This document shows positions 1 through 5,601 of a stretch of DNA of 5,601 nt, in pieces. How positions within the stretch are numbered: position 1 is the stretch's first letter; every line of letters starts with the position of its first letter. Under the pieces are notes generated by a model, which saw nothing but the letters and a program-made list of their open reading frames with translations, made no database searches and was not told where the DNA came from. The translations under genes were made by a program, and so were the position numbers. The stretch lies in NCBI GenBank assembly GCA_018400545.1, contig JAGYLT010000170.1:1-5601 (forward strand), read 5' to 3'. Origin of the DNA: Bacteroidales bacterium. Lineage in GTDB: Bacteria; Bacteroidota; Bacteroidia; Bacteroidales; 4484-276.

Positions 1-587
1 GTTCGCAAAAAGTTGGCCCGACCATTGCCGATGATATCCGGAACAGGGCCTACCTTGCTGTGACATTTGCATTGATCGTGATTTTTATCTACATCGCCCT
101 CCGCTTCCGTAAGTGGCAATATGGCCTTTCGGGTGTGATTGCATTGTTCCACGATTCGTTAATCACCATCAGTTTGTTCTCGCTATTCTATAATGTATTG
201 CCGTTTAACCTCGAAATCGATCAGGCATTTATTGCGGCGATCCTTACAATTATTGGTTATTCGATTAACGACTCTGTGATTATCTTCGACAGGATCAGGG
301 AATTTGTCGGGTTACACCCAAAACGTAAACTCAGCGTGAATATCAACAATGGTTTGAACAGCACGCTGGCCCGTACCATTAACACTTCCGGTACAACCCT
401 CATCGTATTGTTGATTATCTTCATCTTTGGCGGTGAGGTAATTCGTGGATTTACCTTCGCATTGTTGGTTGGTATTCTGGTTGGTACGTATTCTTCATTG
501 TTTGTGGCCAGCCCGATTGCTTATGACCTGCTTACTGCCGGTGGTAAAAAAGATGTTGAAAAAATAGTAGCAAAAAAGAAGAAATAA
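1..587 (+). CDS. secDF: Protein translocase SecDF, C-terminal (SecF) part; 5' end outside window
   Basis: Inner-membrane accessory subunit of the Sec translocase, which uses the proton gradient to help draw preproteins into the periplasm. The frame is open from the window edge (first full codon at 3) and gives 194 residues before TAA at 585-587, so the gene starts upstream; a GTG at 60 is internal, because the family signature VGPTIADDIRNRA precedes it in frame. Visible SecF hallmarks are FRKWQYGLSG after the first membrane segment, FHDS, the block FNLEIDQAFIAAILTIIGYS followed by INDSVIIFDRIRE, then NSTLARTINTSGTTL and the terminal membrane segments with GGEVIRGF and GTYSSLF. The tail is strongly basic (KKDVEKIVAKKKK) and presumably cytoplasmic. 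Bacteroidota usually carry SecD and SecF as one polypeptide, so the fused name is inferred; a separate secF cannot be excluded from this fragment. A strong terminator follows directly. Confidence 0.95.
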   Translation, partial: SQKVGPTIADDIRNRAYLAVTFALIVIFIYIALRFRKWQYGLSGVIALFHDSLITISLFSLFYNVLPFNLEIDQAFIAAILTIIGYSINDSVIIFDRIREFVGLHPKRKLSVNINNGLNSTLARTINTSGTTLIVLLIIFIFGGEVIRGFTFALLVGILVGTYSSLFVASPIAYDLLTAGGKKDVEKIVAKKKK

Positions 588-615
588 TACAGGCATAAAA
601 ACTAAATGCAATTAG

Positions 616-652
616 AGTCCCGTTCATTGATTCAATGGACGGGACTTTTTTT
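616..652 (+). terminator. Rho-independent terminator after secDF
   Basis: A 14-base-pair stem (616-629 AGTCCCGTTCATTG with 633-646 CAATGGACGGGACT) has a single G-U wobble and a 3-base ATT loop, and is followed by a run of seven T (646-652). It lies 28 bases past the secDF stop codon. The stem is long and nearly perfect, so it should end secDF transcription and make the next gene depend largely on its own promoter. Confidence 0.93.
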
Positions 653-659
653 AATTTTG
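627..659 (+). promoter_or_regulatory. Putative Bacteroidota-type promoter for the tatA-like gene
   Basis: TAATTTTG at 652-659 matches the Bacteroidota -7 consensus TAnnTTTG at every fixed position. A TTG at 627-629, in the terminator stem, sits 22 bases upstream and could serve as the -33 element (consensus TTTG or TTG, usually about 19-21 bases away). Transcription would start near 664-667, leaving a leader of about 40 bases, A-rich near its end, before the TTG start at 707. The -7 box shares its first bases with the terminator's T tract. The box match is seen directly; promoter activity is inferred, and one 8-base AT-rich match can occur by chance. Confidence 0.4.
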
Positions 660-706
660 CAGGTCTAATTTTCAATAATATTTAAAGCTTAAAAAAAATT
701 CAACGC

Positions 707-1039
707 TTGATCTTCGGGTTTTTCAATATTAGCGGTGGCGAGATTTTTATTATCATGCTTGTGGTATTTCTGATCTTTGGCCCGGATAAGATCCCGGAAA
801 TTGCACGCTGGATTGGAAAAGGTGTGGGTGAAATTAAAAAAGCCACCAGTGAGATCAGGGATGAAATAGATCGTGGAACCGGAGACATCAGGAAGGAAGC
901 CGAAAACCTAAAGCAGGATTTGCACGTGGACAATCCGCTAAAAAAAAGGCCGTTTAAAAAAAATGAAAATACAAAATCAAAAAAGGATGATGCTGAAAAT
1001 GCTGACCCGGATAAGAAAAACCATGATCCTCACCTATAG
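707..1039 (+). CDS. tatA: Twin-arginine translocase subunit, TatA/TatB family
   Basis: A 110-residue single-span membrane protein of the Tat system, which exports folded proteins bearing twin-arginine signals. It has a short N-terminus, one membrane helix (about residues 8-24, GGEIFIIMLVVFLIF), the hinge motif FGPDKIPEIAR (24-34), an amphipathic charged helix (to about 70) and a Lys/Asp/Asn-rich low-complexity tail. The hinge is typical of the family. E12 at the start of the helix and the Gly-Pro hinge recall TatB, but TatA proteins of this phylum often look the same, so the A/B assignment is open. The start is TTG at 707: an in-frame stop lies at 683-685, there is no ATG or GTG between, and the first in-frame ATG (residue 17) is inside the membrane helix. 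The leader has no Shine-Dalgarno but an A8 run at 691-698, usual for Bacteroidota. Neighbours are secDF upstream, behind a terminator, and an exported OmpA-family protein downstream. Confidence 0.9.
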   Translation: MIFGFFNISGGEIFIIMLVVFLIFGPDKIPEIARWIGKGVGEIKKATSEIRDEIDRGTGDIRKEAENLKQDLHVDNPLKKRPFKKNENTKSKKDDAENADPDKKNHDPHL

Positions 1040-1154
1040 TTAACCAAATGCTTCATGAACAATCTAAAAAGAATAATAAAGCAAAATCCCAAATCGTTTA
1101 CTCAACAATTTTAAAAACCGGTATTTGATTTGGCAAATTCAATCCGGGAATAAA
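1040..1154. other. Spacer between tatA-like gene and OmpA-family gene
   Basis: This AT-rich stretch of 115 bases has no convincing terminator hairpin, so read-through from the tatA-like gene is possible. A 26-codon frame (ATG 1048 to TGA 1126-1128, beginning MLHEQSKKNN) is open, but nothing shows that it is translated. TTGATTTG at 1125-1132 is one mismatch from the TAnnTTTG box, without a clear -33 partner. Confidence 0.5.
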
Positions 1155-3623
1155 ATGAAATTCATGACAAAATATTTCGCAATTGCAATAACAATATTCT
1201 TCACCTTCACGGCAATACAGATCAATGCGCAGAGCCGTAAAGCTGAAGCAGCCGATGAAGATTTCGCGAATATGCGCTATGCCCTGGCCATTCCCAAGTA
1301 TAAAAAAGCCTACTCACGTGTAAAAAGTAACAAACTCGAGAAAAACAGGATTACCTACCAGCTTGCGGAATGTTACCGGCTTACCAACGAGCCCAGGCGC
1401 GCAGAGGCTTATTATAAGCGACTTGTCCGGGCAGATTACGACCGCACGGAGCCAAAGGTATTGCGCAAACTTGCCGATGCCCAGCGCAGCACAGGAGATT
1501 ATGAAGATGCGCTTGAGAACTATAAAATTTATGTTGAGCGCGAACCAAATGATCCGTTGGGTCTGGTAGGGATCGAATCCTGTCAACTGGCACTTGAATG
1601 GGAGGAGAACCCATCGAATTTTGAGATCGAAAAATTGCGTAGGATGAATTCGCGAGAAGATGATTTCTCACCGGCCTATTCTGAACCAACCTCCAATGCC
1701 ATTATTTTCACCTCAGCCCGTGAAGGCTCTACCGGTAAAAGGGAAGATGAATGGACAGGAATGAGTTTTACTGATTTGTACTACACCAAACAAGATAAAA
1801 AAGGCGACTGGAGCAATCCCGTGCTTGCCGACGAATCCGAAATCATCAATACAGAAGCCAACGAAGGCCAGCCTTCATTTGATGAAAAATTCAGTAAGAT
1901 GTATTTTACCAGGTGTGGAAAAGATAATGTAACCGTCAACGGGTGCCATATTTATGTTGCCCGGAAGCAGGGGCGTAGCTGGGGAGAACCTACTCAGGTA
2001 GAACTTGGTGGTGACAGTACTTCGGTTTTCGGGCATCCGGCGGTAAGCCCGGATGAGTCTTTCCTGATTTTCTCCTCACCCAAAAGTGGTGGCGCCGGCG
2101 GAAAAGATTTATGGATTGTAACCAAAAAAGAAGGTGGCGGCAGTTTTTCCACACCCCGGAATCTTGGCAATGTTTTGAATACTGTTGGTGATGAGGTGTT
2201 TCCGACCATGCGTGGCGATTCGGTGTTATATTTTGCATCAAATGGCCATCCCGGTATGGGTGGCCTCGATATTTTTAAATCGCGCCGACTGGAGGACGGA
2301 TCCTGGGGCGAGCCCATAAACCTGCGTCCGCCGATGAATACGCACTACGATGATTTCGGAATTACTTTCCATCCCGATGGACTGGATGAAGGCTTTTTTT
2401 CGTCCAACCGCAGGGGCGGTCGTGGTGGTGACGATCTTTGGTATTTTATCAATCCGCCAAAATTGTACGCGGTAGCAGGCAAGGTGCTGGATAATAACAT
2501 TCTTCAACCCGTTGAAAATGCAGATGTTACGCTGGTAAGTTCGGATGGAACCACGGTTTCGACCACAACAAATACGGTTGGATATTACGAGTTTACGGAT
2601 GAGCAGGTGAAACCCAACACCACATTTGAAATTACGGTGGCTAAAGATGATTTCTTCAATCAAAAAACCATGGAAACCACGGTAGGCCTGGAGGCAAGCA
2701 AGGATTTCGAGATCAATTTTAACCTGGAGCCCATTCCTGAGGAACCCATTGTTTTGCCGGATATTTTATATGATCTGGGAAAGTGGGAACTGAAACCACA
2801 ATTTCAGGATTCGCTTCAGGGCCTTATCGAAACGCTGGATGCCAATGAAACCATTATTGTTGAAATAGCATCACATACTGATGCACGGGATACCGATGAG
2901 CGTAACGATATTCTTTCGCAAAAACGTGCCGAATCGGTTGTTGATTATCTGATTCTGCGTGGTATCGATCCTGACAGGCTGATAGCCAAAGGATATGGCG
3001 AACGTGTGCCCTTCAGGCTGAATAAAGATACCGAAAAAGAAGGGTTTATTTTTGAAGAAGGTACAATACTCACCGAAACATTTATCGACTCACTTCCGTC
3101 TGAAGCAGTGAAGGAAGCTGCGCACCAGATGAACCGGCGTTCGGAATTTTCCATCCTCTCAAAGGACTTCGTTCCCAAACCAAAAATAAGGACCGATCTG
3201 GAAGGCAAACAAGTGGAAGTGGTGGTGGATCCGGAAGAGCAAAAACTGGATTTCACACTCACAGCAAACGGATTAATTCAGGCACCCTGCATTGTGAATG
3301 GGTTTACGCTGAATTTTATTTATGACCGCCGAACCATCCGGCCATCCATTTCTTTGGGAAGTGCACTCAGGCTGTTAAAGGAAGGTGCCATCAATAAAAA
3401 CAGCTTTTCGGGTGATCCTGAATTGGTGCTTGGCGAAGGAACCATCGCCAACAGGGCGCTGTTTACCGTTGAAACCTTAAGGATTGGAAACACCACCATG
3501 TACGATGTTGAAATTCAGGTTGACCATCAGCTTAAATCGCAAATGATGATCGGTGAGATTACCATGAGTGAAATAGGGAATTTCGTCATCGACAACGACA
3601 ACCGGCAATTCATCTTCGATTAG
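1155..3623 (+). CDS. Exported PorE-like OmpA-family protein: TPR, PD40 propeller, CRD, OmpA, degenerate retropepsin-like C-terminus
   Basis: An 822-residue envelope protein, probably a periplasmic scaffold bound to peptidoglycan. The chosen start is ATG 1155, giving a Sec signal peptide (MKFMTKYF, a hydrophobic core, cleavage near INA-QS at 24-26); a TTG at 1125 in the same frame would add ten polar residues before it. There is no lipobox Cys. Domains: TPR-like helices (about 30-150); PD40/WD40-like propeller (about 168-435) with at least five blades, such as FGHPAVSPDESFLIFSS and DEVFPTMRGDSVLYFAS, and a Cys254/Cys264 pair that may form a disulfide; carboxypeptidase-regulatory-like domain (about 437-525, ending in VGYYEF); OmpA domain (about 533-670) keeping HTD (D576), LSQKRAESV (R591), AKGYGE and NRRSEF. 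The OmpA domain carries an extra acidic segment (about 622-655). Residues 697-822 resemble a clan AA aspartic protease with a lost active site. TPR-propeller-CRD-OmpA is the order described for PorE of the type IX secretion system, but PorE is a lipoprotein and other Bacteroidota proteins share this order, so a T9SS role is only possible. Confidence 0.88.
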   Translation: MKFMTKYFAIAITIFFTFTAIQINAQSRKAEAADEDFANMRYALAIPKYKKAYSRVKSNKLEKNRITYQLAECYRLTNEPRRAEAYYKRLVRADYDRTEPKVLRKLADAQRSTGDYEDALENYKIYVEREPNDPLGLVGIESCQLALEWEENPSNFEIEKLRRMNSREDDFSPAYSEPTSNAIIFTSAREGSTGKREDEWTGMSFTDLYYTKQDKKGDWSNPVLADESEIINTEANEGQPSFDEKFSKMYFTRCGKDNVTVNGCHIYVARKQGRSWGEPTQVELGGDSTSVFGHPAVSPDESFLIFSSPKSGGAGGKDLWIVTKKEGGGSFSTPRNLGNVLNTVGDEVFPTMRGDSVLYFASNGHPGMGGLDIFKSRRLEDGSWGEPINLRPPMNTHYDDFGITFHPDGLDEGFFSSNRRGGRGGDDLWYFINPPKLYAVAGKVLDNNILQPVENADVTLVSSDGTTVSTTTNTVGYYEFTDEQVKPNTTFEITVAKDDFFNQKTMETTVGLEASKDFEINFNLEPIPEEPIVLPDILYDLGKWELKPQFQDSLQGLIETLDANETIIVEIASHTDARDTDERNDILSQKRAESVVDYLILRGIDPDRLIAKGYGERVPFRLNKDTEKEGFIFEEGTILTETFIDSLPSEAVKEAAHQMNRRSEFSILSKDFVPKPKIRTDLEGKQVEVVVDPEEQKLDFTLTANGLIQAPCIVNGFTLNFIYDRRTIRPSISLGSALRLLKEGAINKNSFSGDPELVLGEGTIANRALFTVETLRIGNTTMYDVEIQVDHQLKSQMMIGEITMSEIGNFVIDNDNRQFIFD
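3243..3620 (+). other. Domain: degenerate clan AA (retropepsin-like) aspartic protease module
   Basis: Residues 697-822 of the OmpA-family protein follow the single-lobe retropepsin pattern in order: a leading strand (LDFTLTANGLIQAPCIVNG, 698-716), a paired strand ending in the catalytic-loop position (FTLNFIYDRRT, 717-727), then SISLGSALRLLKEGAI (731-746, the usual S-I-S..A..L...G.I stretch), the strand pair ANRALFTVETLRIGN (765-779), YDVEIQVD (783-790), and the hydrophobic-hydrophobic-Gly turn MMIG (797-800) with a closing hairpin (EIGNFVIDNDNRQFIFD). Asp724 sits where the catalytic Asp belongs, but the expected Thr-Gly is Arg-Arg, so proteolysis is very unlikely. The assignment rests on motif reading only; structure prediction has not been done. 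Confidence 0.65.
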
Positions 3624-3652
3624 AACCCAAATGAAATTTAATTTCGGGAGTT

Positions 3653-4627
3653 TTAGTGGTCGCGTTTATACAGCCATTCGGCATACCTAACCATTTGGTT
3701 CTTTTTATCGGGATTGGCTTCAATTTTGTCCATCAATTCCAGTGATTTTCCAAAGAAATTTTCCATCTCCTTTAGGGTGTGGTTTTTTAAATCATACTTA
3801 TTGAAGATTTCAATTACCTCGTTGATCTTAGCTTTGCTGTCACCCTGAGTTTGCTGGTATAGCTCCAATAATCCTGAACGGTCCTGCTTATCAGCGATTT
3901 CCAGACATTTCAGGTAAATGTAGGTTTTTTTGTTGGCAGCAATATCGCCGCCAATATTTTTGCCGAATTTTTCCAGATCACCAAAAGCATCCAGGTAATC
4001 ATCCTTTAGCTGAAATGCAATGCCGATATTCACCCCAAAATCGTAAATCAGTTGCGCCTGTTTAGTTGTTGCGCCGGCAATTAATGCCCCGATTTTCAGA
4101 CTGGCACCAAGCAGCACAGCTGTCTTTAACCGGATCATGTTGAGGTATTCCGGTATTGTGACCACCTCTGAAGTTTCAAAATCCATGTCGTATTGCTGTC
4201 CCTCGCAAACCTCAATGGCAGTTGTGGTGAATGTGTCAAGAATTTCATGTAGCTGCTCCCGTGATGAGGTTGCAATTTGCTGATAGGCCAGGGCAAACAT
4301 GGTATCACCGGAAAGAATAGCTATGTTTGAATTCCATTTTTTATGCACGGTTTCTTTGCCCCTGCGCATATCTGCCTTATCCATGATGTCATCATGGAGC
4401 AGGGTGAAGTTGTGAAAAATTTCGATGCCTGACGCGGCCTGAATTGCCTTTTCGGGATTTTCACCAAACAAATCGCATGCGGCTAATGCGAGCACAGGAC
4501 GCAGCCTTTTTCCGCCAAGCGAAAGGATGTAGGTGATCGGATCGTATAGCTTTTCCGGTTTTTTCTGAAGGCTGAGGTGCAAGAGCGCCTCATTTACCAT
4601 TTTTTTGTAATGGCCGTAAATTTCCAT
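3653..4627 (-). CDS. Polyprenyl (short-chain, all-trans) diphosphate synthase
   Basis: A cytoplasmic trans-isoprenyl diphosphate synthase that condenses isopentenyl diphosphate onto allylic diphosphates, supplying precursors for quinone side chains, carotenoids or other isoprenoids. All catalytic landmarks are present in 324 residues, the usual family length: GGKRLRP (38-44), the first Asp-rich motif DDIMD (79-83) followed by MRRG (87-90), KTA (168-170), FQLKDDYLD with the second Asp-rich motif (209-213), and FGKNIGGDI with the trailing K-K-T. The first Asp-rich motif has no two-residue insertion, and position -5 before it is Phe74 with Thr75 at -4; an aromatic at -5 generally limits chain length, so a C15-C20 product is more likely than a long chain. 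The exact product cannot be fixed from sequence. The start is ATG at 4625-4627. It lies 35 bases downstream of rfbA on the same strand, so cotranscription is likely, and it converges on the OmpA-family gene with 29 bases between stops. Confidence 0.93.
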   Translation of the reverse strand: MEIYGHYKKMVNEALLHLSLQKKPEKLYDPITYILSLGGKRLRPVLALAACDLFGENPEKAIQAASGIEIFHNFTLLHDDIMDKADMRRGKETVHKKWNSNIAILSGDTMFALAYQQIATSSREQLHEILDTFTTTAIEVCEGQQYDMDFETSEVVTIPEYLNMIRLKTAVLLGASLKIGALIAGATTKQAQLIYDFGVNIGIAFQLKDDYLDAFGDLEKFGKNIGGDIAANKKTYIYLKCLEIADKQDRSGLLELYQQTQGDSKAKINEVIEIFNKYDLKNHTLKEMENFFGKSLELMDKIEANPDKKNQMVRYAEWLYKRDH

Positions 4628-4662
4628 GAAAGGGTTTTGTGGTTATTAAATGAATATGTTGA

Positions 4663-5523
4663 TTACTTGATTTGTTTTATCAGATATTCTCCGTAACCGC
4701 TCTTCATCAGGGGCTGCGCAATTTCTTCCAGTTTGGCGGCATCGATGAATTTCATGCGGTAGGCAATTTCCTCAATGCAGCCGATTTTCAGGCCTTGCCG
4801 GTGCTCGATAACCTCAACAAATTGTGATGCCTGCAACAGTGACGTAAATGTACCGGTATCCAGCCATGCAATTCCACGCGATAAGATTCCCACGCCAAGT
4901 TTGCCCTGTTCCAGGTAGTATTTATTCACATCGGTGATTTCGTATTCCCCACGGGCACTGGGCTTTATGTTTTTGGCTACTTCAACCACAGAATTGTCGT
5001 AAAAATAAAGTCCGGGAACCGCAAAATTAGATTTGGGCCGTTTGGGTTTTTCCTCTATGGAAATGGCTTTTTGATTGTCATCAAACGCTACCACACCATA
5101 TCTTTCAGGGTCGGAAACGTGATAAGCAAATACCAGGCCTCCATCAGGATCGTTGTTTTCCTGAAGAATTTTCTGAAGTCCCGATCCGTAAAAAATATTA
5201 TCACCCAGAATCAGGGCAGCTTTGTCGTTGCCGATGTGTTCCTCGCCAAGCACAAAAGCCTGTGCCAGTCCATTGGGTACTTCCTGAACTTTATAACTAA
5301 AATTACATCCTAAACGGGAACCGTCACCGAGCAGGCGTTCAAAATTTGGAAGGTCCTGTGGCGTGGAGATAATCAGAATATCTTTAATTCCTGACATCAT
5401 CAAAACCGACAGCGGATAATAAATCATGGGCTTATCGTAAATCGGCATCATTTGCTTGCTCATGGCAAGAGTTAATGGGTGTAATCTGGTTCCGGCACCA
5501 CCGGCAAGAATAATTCCTTTCAT
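4663..5523 (-). CDS. rfbA: Glucose-1-phosphate thymidylyltransferase (RmlA/RfbA)
   Basis: A cytoplasmic enzyme that joins dTTP and glucose-1-phosphate to give dTDP-glucose and pyrophosphate, the first step towards dTDP-L-rhamnose and other dTDP-deoxysugars for O-antigen, capsule and glycans. The protein has 286 residues, the normal RmlA length, and is intact. Visible motifs are the nucleotide-binding loop [13 protein letters not shown] (6-18), [18 protein letters not shown] (22-39), LGDNIFYG (106-113, metal-binding D108), VVAFDD, IEEKP (156-160, E158 and K159 in the sugar-phosphate site), [19 protein letters not shown] (190-200) and WLDTGT (220-225, second metal ligand D222). The start is ATG at 5521-5523, beginning MKGIILAGG, the usual N-terminus. 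No rmlB, rmlC or rmlD is inside the window; they may lie upstream on the minus strand or elsewhere. The prenyl synthase gene follows closely. Confidence 0.97.
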   Translation of the reverse strand: MKGIILAGGAGTRLHPLTLAMSKQMMPIYDKPMIYYPLSVLMMSGIKDILIISTPQDLPNFERLLGDGSRLGCNFSYKVQEVPNGLAQAFVLGEEHIGNDKAALILGDNIFYGSGLQKILQENNDPDGGLVFAYHVSDPERYGVVAFDDNQKAISIEEKPKRPKSNFAVPGLYFYDNSVVEVAKNIKPSARGEYEITDVNKYYLEQGKLGVGILSRGIAWLDTGTFTSLLQASQFVEVIEHRQGLKIGCIEEIAYRMKFIDAAKLEEIAQPLMKSGYGEYLIKQIK

Positions 5524-5601
5524 AATTCTTACATTTTAAATTGAAGTGTAAAAGTCAGGAAAATATTTCCAATCCCAAAATTTATGAGGATTTTTCTTTT
5601 C
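5524..5601. other. Upstream region of rfbA
   Basis: These 78 AT-rich bases contain no coding sequence that I recognise. The leader just before the rfbA start is A-rich with no Shine-Dalgarno. On the minus strand a TAAATTTTG (5584-5576) resembles the -7 box but has one base too many between TA and TTTG, and its -33 partner would fall outside the window. A 5-base-pair inverted repeat, GGAAAATATTTCC at 5558-5570, is too weak to call. Confidence 0.4.

Noticed and set aside
700..933. A 77-codon minus-strand frame opposite the tatA-like gene
   Set aside because: The plus strand encodes an evident TatA/B family protein here; the antisense product is a Ser/Ile-rich shadow.
1125..1132. TTGATTTG as a promoter -7 box for the OmpA-family gene
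   Set aside because: The second base differs from TAnnTTTG and there is no TTG at the right distance upstream.
1125..1154. TTG at 1125 as the start of the OmpA-family gene
   Set aside because: It would put ten mostly polar residues before a well-formed signal peptide that starts at ATG 1155 with an A-rich leader.
2238..2663. A 141-codon open frame on the minus strand, and other open frames of 68-107 codons inside the OmpA-family gene
   Set aside because: All lie inside a gene whose plus-strand product has clear domains throughout; the products show no recognisable motif and have compositions typical of antisense shadows.
3624..3652. Possible bidirectional terminator between the convergent stops
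   Set aside because: Only a 5-base-pair AT-rich hairpin (GAAAT/ATTTC) is found, with no GC-rich stem or proper T tract; the flanking CCC and GGG do not pair in register with it.
5071..5313. An 80-codon plus-strand frame opposite rfbA
   Set aside because: It is antisense to conserved RmlA motifs (LGDN, EEKP) and shows no family resemblance.
5558..5570. GGAAAATATTTCC inverted repeat as an operator upstream of rfbA
   Set aside because: Short AT-rich palindromes are common by chance in such sequence, and no second copy was seen.

Overview
The window looks like chromosomal DNA of a member of the Bacteroidota, probably from the Bacteroidales/Marinilabiliales side of the phylum; the lineage is inferred from gene content, not from any search. 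Pointers are a SecF-type end fitted to a fused SecDF, a TatA/B-like protein starting with FNISGGEIF, an OmpA-family protein with TPR, beta-propeller and carboxypeptidase-regulatory-like domains (an architecture typical of this phylum), A-rich translation leaders in place of Shine-Dalgarno sequences, and a perfect TAnnTTTG -7 promoter box. Base composition is moderate and even, with no insertion sequence, tRNA, rRNA or CRISPR array.

Layout. Plus strand: the 3' end of secDF (1-587, 5' end outside the window), a strong intrinsic terminator (616-652), a putative promoter overlapping its T tract (627-659), a tatA/tatB-like gene with a TTG start (707-1039), a 115-base spacer with only a doubtful 26-codon reading frame, then a long gene for an 822-residue exported OmpA-family protein (1155-3623). 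Minus strand, convergent with it after a 29-base gap: a short-chain polyprenyl diphosphate synthase (4627-3653) and, 35 bases upstream of that, glucose-1-phosphate thymidylyltransferase rfbA/rmlA (5523-4663). The last 78 bases are the upstream region of rfbA.

The left half concerns the cell envelope and export: Sec, then Tat, then a multidomain envelope protein with a peptidoglycan-anchoring OmpA domain. The right half is a probable two-gene operon for envelope precursors: dTDP-glucose (entry to dTDP-rhamnose and other deoxysugars) and an all-trans prenyl diphosphate.

The most unusual item is the C-terminal ~120 residues of the OmpA-family protein. After the OmpA domain comes a segment that follows the pattern of a retropepsin-like (clan AA) aspartic protease, but with the catalytic Asp-Thr-Gly replaced by Asp-Arg-Arg. 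It reads as a non-catalytic, probably binding, pseudoprotease module fused to a PorE-like scaffold. The other genes are ordinary, intact members of well-known families.
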